Below, one piece after another: positions 1-9,070 of a stretch of DNA of 64,000 nucleotides. This DNA comes from Cyanobium sp. Cruz CV13-4-11 (GTDB lineage: Bacteria; Cyanobacteriota; Cyanobacteriia; PCC-6307; Cyanobiaceae), in contig NZ_JAGQCH010000010.1 of assembly GCF_024346055.1 (NCBI RefSeq), positions 43,796 through 107,795 on the forward strand. Reading direction: 5' to 3'. The notes under the pieces were generated by a model. That model searched no databases. It worked only from the letters and a program-made list of their open reading frames with translations, and was not told the origin of the DNA. Within the stretch, counting starts at the first letter, position 1. Every line of letters starts with the position of its first letter. Made by a program: the position numbers and the translations under genes.

Positions 1-142
1 CGTTGAGTTCGCTGCTTGGCATGCGGACCTGATCATCAATTTCAACAGCGTAGTTCAGCCCCCCGTTCGCCCCACTTCAAATGTCACGGCCTAGAAGGGG
101 GCCACCCGTGCCCCTGCGCCAACACCGCACCCCCTCCGACCC

Positions 143-1696
143 ATGAGCGGCACCCTCGCCATCGACCTGGGCAGCAGCACCACCGTGGTGGCCTGGCAGG
201 ACAGCCAGGGTCCCCCCGGGCTGCTGCCCCTGCCCCCCTACAGCTGCGGCGACCCCTGCGTGGTGCCCAGCCTGCTGTGGCTGGAGAGCCCCGAGGCCGA
301 TCAGCCCCTGATCGGCCGCCAGGTGCTGGAGGCGGCCCTGGCCGATGGCGACCATCCCGGCCTCTGCCGGGATTTCAAGCGCCACATCGGCGCCCCGGCG
401 ACGGGCCCATCGCCGGGCTGGCTCACCGCTGAGCGGGCCGGTGCCCTGCTGCTGCAGGGGCTCTGGCGGGCCCTGCCGCCGGAACTGGTGCCGGAACGGC
501 TGGTGCTCACCGCCCCGATCGAGACCTACCGGGGCTACCGGGCCTGGCTGCAGCGGGCCAGCAGCGAGCTGGCGGTGCCGGAGCTGGCGCTGGTGGATGA
601 GCCCACCGCCGCCGCCATCGGTGCCGGCCTGCCCGCCGGCAGCCGGGTGCTGGTGGTGGACATGGGCGGCGGCACGATCGATCTCTCCCTGGTGGCCCTG
701 GAGGGCGGTGAGGGGCGGGCCGCGCCGATCGCCCAGCTGCTGCGCTTCGCGGGACGGGATCTGACCCGCAGCACCCAGACCCTGCGCTGTGCCCGGGTGA
801 TCGGCAAGGCGGGTGTGGCCCTCGGTGGTCGGGACATCGACCGCTGGATCGCGGCCCACCTCTGCCCGGACGTTCCCGCCGACGGCGCCCTGCTGCAGCT
901 CGCCGAGCGGCTCAAGTGCCAGCTCAGCGGCGCCCCCGAAGCCCGGCAGATCCAATCGACGGGGGGATCCTTCCGCGAACTGACCCTGAGCCGGCCGGCC
1001 TTCGAGCGGCTGCTGCAGGAGCGGGGACTGCTGCAGCTGCTCGATGGTCTGCTGGAGACGGTGCTGGCGGCGGCGCGCCGCGAAGGGCTGGGCCTGGCCG
1101 CCATCGACGCGGTGCTGCCGGTGGGGGGCAGCAGCCGGATCCCCCTGATCCGCCAGTGGCTGGAAAGCCGCTGTCCGGGCGTGCCCCTGCGCGGCGAGCG
1201 GCCCGTGGAGGCCGTGGCCCTGGGGGCCCTGGCCCTGACGCCCGGGGTGCGGGTGCGGGACGTGCTGGCCCGCGGCGTGTCCCTGCGCTGCTGGGACCGG
1301 CGCAGCAGCTGCCACCGTTGGCATCCCCTGTTCATGGCGGGCCAGAGCTGGCCCACCGAGCAGCCCCTGGAGCTGGTGCTGGCCTGCAGCCGGGATGGTC
1401 AGGACCAGTTCGAGGTGGTTCTGGGGGAGCCCCTGCCCGAGGAGCGGGCCGAGGTGGTGTTCGAGGGGGGGCTGCCGGTGCTGCGGGAGCGGCCGGCGGG
1501 GGCGGCCCCGGTGCGGCCCTGGTCAACGCCGCCGCTGACCATCCCCCTGGCCTCCCCAGGCCGCCGTGGCGTCGACCGGCTGCGGCTGCGGTTTTCCATC
1601 GATGCCGAGGCCCAGCTCCTTGTTGACGGCGACGATCTGGAGTCCCCTGAAGGGGCTGAGAGCCTGGGGCCCCAACGCCTCGGTCCGGTGTGCTGA
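143..1696 (+). CDS. Hsp70 family protein (short DnaK-like)
   Basis: An Hsp70-type ATPase, presumably a cytosolic chaperone or specialised DnaK paralogue. The N-terminal phosphate-1 loop (AIDLGSSTTVV, about residues 5-15), the DEPTAAAIG segment (about 152), the phosphate-2 VDMGGGTIDLSL (about 171) and the adenosine motif PVGGSSRIPLI (about 330) are all visible, so the nucleotide-binding domain looks complete. At 517 residues it is about 120 shorter than DnaK. Only a short beta-type region follows the ATPase domain and the helical lid is missing, so substrate handling may differ from DnaK. It is followed 12 nt downstream by a one-pass membrane protein, suggesting an operon. Family assignment is firm; client and role are unknown. 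Confidence 0.88.
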   Translation: MSGTLAIDLGSSTTVVAWQDSQGPPGLLPLPPYSCGDPCVVPSLLWLESPEADQPLIGRQVLEAALADGDHPGLCRDFKRHIGAPATGPSPGWLTAERAGALLLQGLWRALPPELVPERLVLTAPIETYRGYRAWLQRASSELAVPELALVDEPTAAAIGAGLPAGSRVLVVDMGGGTIDLSLVALEGGEGRAAPIAQLLRFAGRDLTRSTQTLRCARVIGKAGVALGGRDIDRWIAAHLCPDVPADGALLQLAERLKCQLSGAPEARQIQSTGGSFRELTLSRPAFERLLQERGLLQLLDGLLETVLAAARREGLGLAAIDAVLPVGGSSRIPLIRQWLESRCPGVPLRGERPVEAVALGALALTPGVRVRDVLARGVSLRCWDRRSSCHRWHPLFMAGQSWPTEQPLELVLACSRDGQDQFEVVLGEPLPEERAEVVFEGGLPVLRERPAGAAPVRPWSTPPLTIPLASPGRRGVDRLRLRFSIDAEAQLLVDGDDLESPEGAESLGPQRLGPVC

Positions 1697-1708
1697 CGGC
1701 CAGGGACG

Positions 1709-2623
1709 GTGGACGCCGACCAGGCTGCCCCTGCAACCGGGCGCCGGTGGCCGCCGTTGCATACAAAGGAGAGAGATTCGCCCCGCTGTCCCCCCTTGGC
1801 CCTCCGCCGGCACAGACTCCCGCGCTTCTGGCTGGCCATCACCCTGGGTTCGGTCGCCGCCGCCGTCGGACTGGGCTACTGGTGGGAGCGGCAGCTGCCC
1901 GTGCGCCTGGAGCAGGCCTCCGCCACCGGCCGTCTCGATGATTGCCTTCGCTACAGCGAGCAGCTGGCCGCCCTTAGCTGGCTGCCCGGCCGCACCCCCT
2001 TTGATCGGGGCCGTTGTCAGCGGGCCAAGGCCGACCAGCTCTGGGGCCAGGAGAACTGGAGCGAGGCCCTGCGTCTCCAGCGCCAGGTGATCAACTCCAG
2101 GGCCGGCACCCCCGCCGACCGCGAGCGGCTCGCCCGTTGGCAGCGCCAGCTGCGGGCCGTGGCGATGAACCGCTTCCAGGCCGGTGATCTGCCGGGGGCC
2201 CTCGCGGCGCTCACGCCCCTGGGGGAGGAGCGCAAGGACGATGGCAGTTCCATGGGCGACGACCTCCAGGAGATCTGGAACCGCAACCGCTCCCAGCTGG
2301 AGCGGGCGACGCTTCTGGTCAAGCAGAAGCGCTGGTGGGAGGCGCTCGACAGCCTCAACCGCATCGACCACCCCTGGTGGCGCCAGCAGAGCGATCCCCT
2401 GCGGCTCGAGGTGAAAAAGGGCCTCGACCAGCTCAAGGGCAAGGACCGGGAGCACGACAGCCACGGCTCCCTGCCCCACACGGTCTCCGGCGAGAAGCTG
2501 GATGGCCTGGTGCAACGCCGCATCGCCGCCGGCATGGACGAGTGGCAGGCGTTCCAGGCGGCCTGCAAGGAGCTGGGGGGCCGGGTGGTCGAGGCCGGTC
2601 CCGAAAGCGCCTGCCAGCGCTGA
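1709..2623 (+). CDS. Conserved membrane-anchored hypothetical protein
   Basis: I do not recognise a named family. One transmembrane helix (FWLAITLGSVAAAVGLGYWW, about residues 40-60) is followed by a roughly 240-residue soluble part rich in Trp, Arg and Gln with helical repeats resembling TPR-like bookkeeping segments. It starts 12 nt after the Hsp70-like gene and is probably co-transcribed with it, so it may be a membrane tether or co-factor for that protein (inference). The start is uncertain: the frame opens at a GTG at 1709, but a TTG at 1796 lies closer to the membrane helix. Confidence 0.7.
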   Translation: MDADQAAPATGRRWPPLHTKERDSPRCPPLALRRHRLPRFWLAITLGSVAAAVGLGYWWERQLPVRLEQASATGRLDDCLRYSEQLAALSWLPGRTPFDRGRCQRAKADQLWGQENWSEALRLQRQVINSRAGTPADRERLARWQRQLRAVAMNRFQAGDLPGALAALTPLGEERKDDGSSMGDDLQEIWNRNRSQLERATLLVKQKRWWEALDSLNRIDHPWWRQQSDPLRLEVKKGLDQLKGKDREHDSHGSLPHTVSGEKLDGLVQRRIAAGMDEWQAFQAACKELGGRVVEAGPESACQR

Positions 2624-2635
2624 GCCCATGACAGG

Positions 2636-2881
2636 ATGGCTGCGCAGAGCCTCCCGGTGGACATGCAGCCAGGTGATCAGGTCAAGGTGAGCAGCAGCGT
2701 GGTCGTCTACAACCACCCCCAGCACCGGGGTGAAGCTTTCGACATGGAAGGGCAGCAGGGGGAAGTGTTCAACGTCCTGAACGACTGGAAGGGACGCCCC
2801 ATCAGCCCGAATCTGCCGGTGGTGGTGGCCTTCGGCAAGTTCCGCGCCCACTTCCGCGAGGACGAACTGGCCACCGTCTGA
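2636..2881 (+). CDS. ftrV: Ferredoxin-thioredoxin reductase, variable chain
   Basis: This is the small beta-barrel (SH3-like) subunit that pairs with the catalytic [4Fe-4S] chain (ftrC). Together they pass electrons from photosynthetically reduced ferredoxin to thioredoxin. The 81-residue length and the blocks VKVSSSVVVYNHP, GEAFDMEGQQGEV and KFRAHFREDELA match the family throughout. The catalytic chain is not in this window, which is normal because the two genes are often apart. It starts 12 nt after the preceding gene. The protein is confined to oxygenic phototrophs, so it is one of the best clues that this is a cyanobacterium. Confidence 0.93.
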   Translation: MAAQSLPVDMQPGDQVKVSSSVVVYNHPQHRGEAFDMEGQQGEVFNVLNDWKGRPISPNLPVVVAFGKFRAHFREDELATV

Positions 2882-2902
2882 CAGTCCCCGTCTGAGTCCG
2901 CT

Positions 2903-3463
2903 TCAGTCCCGCAGCAGGTAAACCCCCTCCTCGCCATCGATGGCCTGGAGGCAGAGCTGGATCGTCTCGTGGCGGGCGGTGGGCACCACCCGGCCGCAGT
3001 AATCGGGCTGGATCGGCACTTCCCTGTGGCCCCGGTCCACCATCACCAGCAGCCCAACCCGGCGGGGACGTCCCCAGGCCTGCAGGGCCTCCAGGGCGGC
3101 CCGTACCGTTCGGCCGGTGAAGATCACGTCGTCGACGAGCACCACCTGGCGGCCGTCCACGGGCACCGGCAGCTGGGTGGCCTCCACCAGCCGGGTGCCC
3201 ACCCGCTCCAGGTCATCGCGGTGGAAGGTGGGATCCAGGCTGCCGTGGGCGATCGGATGGCCGCAGATCGCCTCCAGCCGTCCGGCCAGCACCCGTGCCA
3301 GGGCCACACCACGGGTGGGGATGCCAAGCAGCACCAGGTCCTGGCTGTCGGCCACGGCCTCCAGCACCTGGGAGGCGAGCCTGTCGAGGGTGCGTCCCAG
3401 GTCCTGGGCGGAGAGCAGTTCCAACCTGTCCGCGGGTGCCGGACCGGCCGTGGGCCTGGCCAT
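2903..3463 (-). CDS. pyrR: PyrR bifunctional regulator / uracil phosphoribosyltransferase
   Basis: A type I phosphoribosyltransferase fold. The PRPP loop VVLVDDVIFTGRTVRAA (about residues 97-113) is the PyrR signature, and the protein ends QAIDGEEGVYLLRD as PyrR proteins do. In Bacillus PyrR binds pyr mRNA and also makes UMP from uracil and PRPP. No pyr leader is visible here, so the enzymatic role is the safer claim. The frame stays open upstream to 3670, but family alignment fits the ATG at 3463 (MARPTAGP) and gives 186 residues. It diverges from gpmI, with the 91 nt between them holding both promoters. Confidence 0.9.
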   Translation of the reverse strand: MARPTAGPAPADRLELLSAQDLGRTLDRLASQVLEAVADSQDLVLLGIPTRGVALARVLAGRLEAICGHPIAHGSLDPTFHRDDLERVGTRLVEATQLPVPVDGRQVVLVDDVIFTGRTVRAALEALQAWGRPRRVGLLVMVDRGHREVPIQPDYCGRVVPTARHETIQLCLQAIDGEEGVYLLRD

Positions 3464-3554
3464 GAAGCGTATGGCGTGTAACCAAAGCCTGACGCATTCT
3501 GGGCGAAAGAACGTCTTCCCAGGGGAGCGCTGTAGGTTGGGTTTGTGTTGAAAC

Positions 3555-5225
3555 GTGCAGTATTTCTCTCTGGTGACCGCAGTTCCCTCCCAGAAGCAGT
3601 CTGCTAACGGCAATGCCGAACGCGTTTCCTGTGAGGCGGCTGGCCCCGTAGCTCCGATGGTCCTGGCCATTCTTGATGGTTGGGGCTATAGCCACGAGCG
3701 TGACCACAACGCCGTCAGGGCGGCTGACACCCCGGTGATGGACGCCCTGTGGCACGCCTATCCCCATACCCTCATCGAAGCCAGCGGCGCCGCCGTCGGC
3801 CTGCCCGATCACCAGATGGGCAACTCGGAGGTGGGCCACCTCACGATCGGCTCCGGCCGGATCATCCGCCAGGAGCTGGTGCGAATCGGCCAGGCGGTGC
3901 GCAGCGGCACGATCGCCAGCAACCTGGCCCTCAACGACCTGGGCGACACGCTGGTGGCCAGCGGCCGCCCCCTGCATCTGATCGGCCTCTGCTCCGATGG
4001 CGGCGTCCATAGCCACATCGACCATCTCGGCGGCCTGCTGCGCTGGGCGGCCGGCCGCGGCCTCAGCGATGTGCTCGTGCACGTGGTCACCGATGGCCGT
4101 GATTCGGCTCCCCATGGCGGCCCCGGCTATCTGGCCCGCATCCAGGCCATGATCCAGGAGGTGGGTGTGGGGCGGATCGCCACCCTCTGCGGCCGCTACT
4201 GGGCCATGGACCGCGACCAGCGCTGGGAGCGCACGGAGAAGGCCTACCGGCTGCTCACCGAACCGGCCGAGATCTGCCCCTTGGGCCCAGCCGAGGCGCT
4301 GGAGGGTTCATATGCAGAGGGCATCACCGACGAGTTCCTGGAGCCGGTGCGCCTCGCCGAGGGACTGCTGGAGAGCGGCGACGGCCTGGTCTGCTTCAAC
4401 TTCCGCCCCGACCGGGTGCGCCAGCTGATGCGCGCCCTGGTGCTGCCGGACTTCGACGGCTTCCCGCGCCAGTGGATCGGCCCCCTCCATGTCGTCACGT
4501 TCACCCAGTACGAGCAGGGCCTGCCCGTGCAGGTGGCCTTCCCGCCCGAATCCCTCGACGGCCTGCTGGGCCAGGTGGTCTCCGAACACGGTCTGCGGCA
4601 GTTCCGCACCGCCGAAACCGAGAAGTACCCCCACGTCACCTATTTCATGAACGGTGGCATCGAGCAGGCCTTTTCCGGCGAAGACCGCCACCTGGTGCCC
4701 TCGCCCCGCGTCGCCACCTACGACCAGGCGCCGGCGATGTCGGCGGAGAAGCTCACCGACAGCTGCATCGCCGCCATCGGCCGGGGGATCTACTCCCTGG
4801 TGGTGATCAACTACGCCAACCCCGACATGGTGGGCCACACCGGCCAGATGGAGGCCGCCACCGAAGCCATCGCCATGGTCGACCGCTGTGTGGGCCGGCT
4901 GGTGGAGGCCACCACCCGCATGGGCGGCACCCTGCTGATCACAGCCGACCACGGCAACGCCGAAGTGATGCAGGGCCCAGACGGGCTGCCCTGGACCGCC
5001 CACACCACCAACCCCGTACCGGTGATCCTGGTGGAGGGCGAAAAGCGCAAGTTGGACGGCCACGGCAACGACGTCAGCCTGCGGGAGCACGGCGGCCTGG
5101 CCGACATCGCCCCCACCCTGCTGGAGATCCTGGGCCTGCCCAAGCCGGCCCGCATGACGGGCACCTCCCTGGTGGTGCCGGCCACCGCCCCCACCGCCCG
5201 GATCCCCCAGACCCTCGGCGCCTGA
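3555..5225 (+). CDS. gpmI: 2,3-bisphosphoglycerate-independent phosphoglycerate mutase
   Basis: It interconverts 3- and 2-phosphoglycerate in lower glycolysis without a bisphosphoglycerate cofactor, using two Mn ions and a serine that is transiently phosphorylated. That serine lies in [12 protein letters not shown]. Other family blocks are the first metal site [16 protein letters not shown], the phosphatase-type HTG in [12 protein letters not shown] and TADHGNAE near the C terminus. The frame opens at a GTG (3555). An internal ATG at 3657 would start exactly at the first metal-site strand, which is too tight, so an upstream start (3555 or 3573) is preferred. A single cytosolic enzyme, next to secG. 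Confidence 0.95.
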   Translation: MQYFSLVTAVPSQKQSANGNAERVSCEAAGPVAPMVLAILDGWGYSHERDHNAVRAADTPVMDALWHAYPHTLIEASGAAVGLPDHQMGNSEVGHLTIGSGRIIRQELVRIGQAVRSGTIASNLALNDLGDTLVASGRPLHLIGLCSDGGVHSHIDHLGGLLRWAAGRGLSDVLVHVVTDGRDSAPHGGPGYLARIQAMIQEVGVGRIATLCGRYWAMDRDQRWERTEKAYRLLTEPAEICPLGPAEALEGSYAEGITDEFLEPVRLAEGLLESGDGLVCFNFRPDRVRQLMRALVLPDFDGFPRQWIGPLHVVTFTQYEQGLPVQVAFPPESLDGLLGQVVSEHGLRQFRTAETEKYPHVTYFMNGGIEQAFSGEDRHLVPSPRVATYDQAPAMSAEKLTDSCIAAIGRGIYSLVVINYANPDMVGHTGQMEAATEAIAMVDRCVGRLVEATTRMGGTLLITADHGNAEVMQGPDGLPWTAHTTNPVPVILVEGEKRKLDGHGNDVSLREHGGLADIAPTLLEILGLPKPARMTGTSLVVPATAPTARIPQTLGA

Positions 5226-5257
5226 AGGCCCGGTTCAGCGGCGGCTAGTCTGGGGCG

Positions 5258-5488
5258 ATGGTCAAGAACATCGTTTCCTTGCTCTGGATGCTCAGCGGCG
5301 CCCTGCTGATCGTCAGCGTGCTGCTTCATAGCCCCAAGGGCGATGGCATGGGGGGGCTGGCCTCCAGTGGCGGCTCGATGTTCAGCAGCGCCCGCAGCGC
5401 CGAGAACACCCTCAACCGCGTCACCTGGACCCTGCTGTCCCTGTTCCTGGGGCTGGCCGTGGTGCTGAGCGCCGGCTGGCTGGGCTGA
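5258..5488 (+). CDS. secG: Preprotein translocase subunit SecG
   Basis: A small accessory subunit of the SecYEG export channel in the thylakoid or plasma membrane. It has 76 residues with two membrane helices (about 5-22 and 55-74). The cytoplasmic loop has the expected HSPKGDGMGGLASSGG and the SARSAENTLNRVTW block. It lies 32 nt after gpmI in the same direction, a pairing I recall from other cyanobacteria. Confidence 0.92.
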   Translation: MVKNIVSLLWMLSGALLIVSVLLHSPKGDGMGGLASSGGSMFSSARSAENTLNRVTWTLLSLFLGLAVVLSAGWLG

Positions 5489-5493
5489 ACCGG

Positions 5494-5997
5494 ATGGACC
5501 GCCGCAACTTTCTCTCCAGCCTGCTGGCCCGGCTGGGGGCGCCCCTGGCGGGGCTGCTGCCCTTCCTGCCGGCCGACCGGGCCCTGGCGGCGGCGAAGGC
5601 CACCGATCCCGCCTGGCAGCTGAGCCCGGAGGAATGGAAGAAGCGCCTCAGCCCGGCTGCCTATGCGGTGCTGCGCCAAGAGGGCACCGAGCGCCCCTTC
5701 AGCAGCCCGCTCAACAAGGAGAAGCGCAGCGGTACGTACGTGTGTGCCGGCTGCCGCCTGCCCCTGTTCGCCTCAACCGCCAAGTTCGACTCCGGCACGG
5801 GCTGGCCCAGCTTCTGGCAACCCCTGCCCAAGGCGGTGGTCACCAAAACCGACTTCAAGCTGATCCTGCCGCGCACGGAATACCACTGCCGCCGCTGCGG
5901 CGGCCACCAGGGCCACGTGTTCGACGACGGCCCCAAGCCCACCGGCAAGCGCTACTGCAACAACGGCGTGGCCCTGGCCTTCGTGGCTGGGGGCTGA
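5494..5997 (+). CDS. msrB: Peptide-methionine (R)-S-oxide reductase, exported form
   Basis: It reduces the R epimer of methionine sulfoxide in proteins. The two zinc CxxC pairs (CAGC and CRRC), the GTGWPSF block, HVFDDGP and the catalytic cysteine in RYCNNGVAL are present in order. The N terminus MDRRNFLSS followed by a hydrophobic stretch and ADRALA-AAK looks like a twin-arginine (Tat) signal peptide cut near residue 32, so the enzyme probably works in the periplasm or thylakoid lumen. Some cyanobacterial MsrBs share this layout. It starts 5 nt after secG. Confidence 0.92.
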   Translation: MDRRNFLSSLLARLGAPLAGLLPFLPADRALAAAKATDPAWQLSPEEWKKRLSPAAYAVLRQEGTERPFSSPLNKEKRSGTYVCAGCRLPLFASTAKFDSGTGWPSFWQPLPKAVVTKTDFKLILPRTEYHCRRCGGHQGHVFDDGPKPTGKRYCNNGVALAFVAGG

Positions 5998-6030
5998 GCC
6001 GCCTGCGGCGGTGCTGCGAGCGGATCGTGC

Positions 6031-6883
6031 CCCACAACTGGTCGCCGATGCCTCCCGGGCCAGCTGGCGGTACTCGAAGACGTGTTCGCCGGCGGCGCAG
6101 AGGCCCAGATACAGGGGCAGCAGGCGGGGTTGCTGCCGTGCCATCTGCAGCAGCTGTCGCCAGAACTGGCCGCGGAGTTCAGGGCGGCGGCACGTGCATC
6201 TGCTGGGAGCAGTGGGGATTGGGGGTGATGGCGAGGCAGTGGCGCAGGCAGCGCTCCAGGTAGGCGGCGGGCTCATACATCCGCCAGAGGGCCCGCACAT
6301 ACTCGCGGCCGATGTCCTGGGACGGACGGGAGGGCACGAAGTTCATCAGGGTGTTCTGGTCGCCGCAGAGAACATCGGCCTCCGGCAGGAGCCGCCCCTC
6401 CCCCTCCAGCCTGGTCCATAGGGCTGTGTTCGGCAGGGCCTGGAGAATCCCCAGCATCGGCTGGGGAATGGCCGTTTCAGCGACGAACGCCTCGATACGC
6501 TCTCCAGCTCCTGATCGTTCTCCGTCGAAACCGAGAATGAACCCGGCGTAGATGACCAATCCCGCCGCGCTGATCGTCCCGCAGGCCTCCGCGAGGGGAT
6601 GGCGGGTGTTCTGCTGTTTGCGGGTGACCGCGAGGCTGTCCTGGTCGGGGGTCTCGATGCCCAGGAAGACCCCGAAGAAGCCGGCCCTGGCCATCAGATC
6701 CAGGAGCTCGGGCTGTTCGGCCAGATTCACCGAGGCTTCGGTCAGGAAGTTGAAGGGAAAGCGATGCTCTCGCATCCAGGGAATGAGGTCGCGGAGCAGG
6801 CGTTTGACGTTGTGCTGATTGCCGATGAAGTTGTCATCCACCATGAAGATAGATCCCCGCCAGCCGAGGTCATGAAAAGGCAT
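6031..6883 (-). pseudogene. Remnant of B12-binding radical SAM protein (DUF4070 C-terminal part)
   Basis: The frame from 6883 encodes LGWRGSIFMVDDNFIGN, GVFLGIETPDQDSL and FILGFDGE, which belong to the second half of a cobalamin-binding radical SAM enzyme with a DUF4070 tail. The B12 domain and the CxxxCxxC cluster motif are missing: an in-frame stop lies 36 nt upstream of the ATG. Near 6183 the homology jumps to another minus frame (ELRGQFWRQL, LPLYLGLCAAGEHVFEYR), so there is also a frameshift. The gene is truncated, frameshifted and very likely inactive. It lies beside hsdR debris and an IS91-type element. Confidence 0.8.
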
Positions 6884-6970
6884 CCGGCCCGCAGCGCCGA
6901 ATCGTTCCGTTCAACGTAGGCACCGGGTGAAAGTGCAGGCGGAAGCTGTGATAGTCATCGACGTCTTTTG

Positions 6971-6987
6971 ATGCAGTTCAACTGCAT
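6971..6987. repeat. Perfect palindrome in intergenic DNA
   Basis: Arms ATGCAGTT and AACTGCAT around a single C. It lies between the radical SAM remnant and the hsdR debris, with no intact gene starting next to it. It could be an operator left from a lost gene or part of a mobile-element end. Confidence 0.6.
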
Positions 6988-7030
6988 TCCGCTGCTGAGT
7001 TGCTGATCGCTGCGTGACGCATTTTTGGCG

Positions 7031-7426
7031 TTAAAGTGCCCATCGCTTAGTGTCATGAAGCAGCAACGGCCTTGGCAGCCATTCCCTTTGCCAGGGGCTG
7101 CAGGCCACCGGGCGAGACCAGGACGAGATGAGAAGCCTTCGGCGTTTTAGATAGTGGGTGATGAGGTGCTTCCGCAAGCAGCGGCCATCCTCAGACCCCT
7201 CCAGCGGTTGGCCGCCCGCCTGCAGGATGCAGTGTCTCAGGTGCTCCAGGGAGGTTGGCCTGGATCCAGGGCTGATCTCGTGCATCGAACGAACAAGCCT
7301 TGGCACCAGCCGTTCCGGCGGAGCACAGTCAGTCATCAGAAAGTGTTGCTGCTCGCCGGAGTCGATAGCGAACAGCGTGAGCAGGGCAACTTCGGGCACG
7401 AAGGCTGGTGGCGGTGGCTTCAGCAA
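7031..7426 (-). CDS. Uncharacterised ORF downstream of the hsdR remnant
   Basis: An open frame of 131 codons that I cannot assign. It starts 22 nt after the stop of the hsdR remnant, on the same strand. The composition (FAIDSGEQQHF, LVPRLVRSMHEISPG, LEHLRHCILQAGGQP) looks protein-like in its first 85 residues and then becomes basic and repetitive, so the reading frame may be real with a decayed end. The surroundings are all gene debris, so it could itself be a remnant. Confidence 0.3.
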   Translation of the reverse strand: MLKPPPPAFVPEVALLTLFAIDSGEQQHFLMTDCAPPERLVPRLVRSMHEISPGSRPTSLEHLRHCILQAGGQPLEGSEDGRCLRKHLITHYLKRRRLLISSWSRPVACSPWQREWLPRPLLLHDTKRWAL

Positions 7427-7447
7427 GTGCCACCGGATGAGATGCGT

Positions 7448-8083
7448 TCAGGCCGCCAGTGGCAGCTCGGCCCGCTGGCGGATGTCGCTCAGCAGGGCGC
7501 AGATGCGGTTCACTTCGGAATCTGAGAACAATCCTTCCGGTCCTGTGGGAGCCAGATCACTGAAGGGTGGGTCGTAGAGGCGGGCTGGATCCATCACGCC
7601 CCGGCTGGTGAGTTCGTTGATGATCCCGTTGATGAACTGGATCTGGGTGACGGTGTGGGTGCCTTCAATGAGGAAGTCAGCGAACTGCTCCTTGGCGGCC
7701 TTTCGGTCGAGTCCCACCAGGGAGCGGATGAACAAGCCGAAGCCGTTCGCCTCCTCACTGGCTCGTTCGATCAGGGGCTGATTGCCGATGCCATGGCTGA
7801 TCAGGAAGTGCTCCAGTTCCTGCAGGTCGGTGGCGGTGAGGGGCTGGTTGCGCCGCAACCGCTGCATGGTGAGGTGGTCCTCATGTTGTTTGAGGAAGTT
7901 CTGGGCCCGTAGGCGGAACTGGCGGAATTCATCACGAGTAAGAAGGGCAGCACCATCCACCTCCTTGATGGCGACGATCTCATCACTGAAGTCAGTGTAG
8001 AGGGGATCCTGGGCCTCGGTTTCGATCAGTCCCACCAGGCCCCGAAGGCGACGGCGCACCTCCTCAAGCATCGGCAAGGTCAC
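7448..8083 (-). pseudogene. C-terminal remnant of an EcoEI-type hsdR
   Basis: The 211 codons match the C-terminal domain of type I restriction subunits of the EcoEI family: MLEEVRRRLRGLVGLIE, YTDFSDE, RAQNFLKQHEDHLTMQRLRRNQPLTATDL, IRSLVGLDRKAAKEQFADFL and DPPFSDLAPTGPEGLF. The nuclease and DEAD helicase domains, about two thirds of a normal HsdR, are absent. Only a GTG at 8083 remains, directly upstream of the breakpoint. It belongs to a different HsdR subfamily from the intact gene at 41-44 kb, so it is the trace of a second, lost restriction system. Confidence 0.8.
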
Positions 8084-8161
8084 GTCCTGCCACCATCCTG
8101 TTCAACCTCTGATCAGGGCATTCGGGCCTCGGGATTTACACCACGCGAAGGGACGCGGCCC

Positions 8162-9070
8162 ATGGATCCTGCTGAGCAGGCCAGATTTGATTCGCGCTTA
8201 GATGCAATGACGCAGGCCATGCACCTGCATGGTCTGCGCGACAAAACGATCGACAGTTACAGACGCACGCTCTATCGGATAGCTGGACACTTTAGCCGCT
8301 GCCCGGACGACCTCCAGCCTGATGAGTTGAAAGACTACTTCTCTACCATGCTGGAGCAATATTCTTGGAGCACGATCAAGGTTGACCTCTCCAGTCTGCA
8401 GTTCTTCCACCGCTATGTGCTGGAGCGGGAGATGGAATGGATCAAGATTATCCGTCCCCCGCGTGTGCGCACGCTGCCGGACATTCCAACCCGGGAGGAA
8501 GTTCAGCTCTTGATCAACACGGTGCGCAAGTTGCGCTACCGGATTTTTCTGCTGGTGGTCTATAGCCTGGGGTTGCGGATCAGTGAGTGCCTGGCTCTGC
8601 AGGTAGCTGATATCGATGGCAGCCAGCGTCGCGTGCACATCCGCGATGGCAAGGGCGGCAAGGATCGCTACGTCCCCCTGCCGGCCTTGACCCTGCAGGC
8701 GATGCGCCGCTTCTGGAGCAGCCACCGCCACCCACGGCTGCTGTTCCCTTCCCCGGCCGGTCACCAGTTCATCGTGCGCATCGCCAGTGCACCGATGGAC
8801 GCCAGTGGTGTGCAGGCTGCTCTGAGGGCAGCACGGCTGGACTGTGGCATCCAGAAAAAACTCACGGTCCACAGCCTGCGCCATGCCTATGCCACCCACC
8901 TGCTGGAGCAGGGGATGGACCTGAGGCTGATCCAGTCACTGCTCGGCCACAGCAACAGCAACACCACCGCCCGCTATGCCCACATCACCCAGGTGGTGCG
9001 GGATCACAGCAGTGATCGCATCGAGAGGCTGCTCGATGGCTTCCAGCTGCGCTGGGAGGAGGGGCTGTGA
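8162..9070 (+). CDS. Tyrosine-type site-specific recombinase of an IS91-like element
   Basis: A 302-residue phage-integrase family protein. An N-terminal SAM-like core-binding domain (DKTIDSYRRTLYRIAGHF) precedes the catalytic domain with its R (LGLRISECLALQ), HxLR (HSLRHAYATHL), H (LLGHSNSN) and Y (TTARYAHI) in the right order. It overlaps the HUH transposase start by one base (TGATG), so the two are translationally coupled. This recombinase-plus-transposase pairing is known in a subset of IS91-family elements. The gene looks intact. Confidence 0.88.
   Translation: MDPAEQARFDSRLDAMTQAMHLHGLRDKTIDSYRRTLYRIAGHFSRCPDDLQPDELKDYFSTMLEQYSWSTIKVDLSSLQFFHRYVLEREMEWIKIIRPPRVRTLPDIPTREEVQLLINTVRKLRYRIFLLVVYSLGLRISECLALQVADIDGSQRRVHIRDGKGGKDRYVPLPALTLQAMRRFWSSHRHPRLLFPSPAGHQFIVRIASAPMDASGVQAALRAARLDCGIQKKLTVHSLRHAYATHLLEQGMDLRLIQSLLGHSNSNTTARYAHITQVVRDHSSDRIERLLDGFQLRWEEGL

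Noticed and set aside
1..142. Possible end of an upstream gene
   Set aside because: No frame reaches a clear protein end in these bases; too little sequence to judge.
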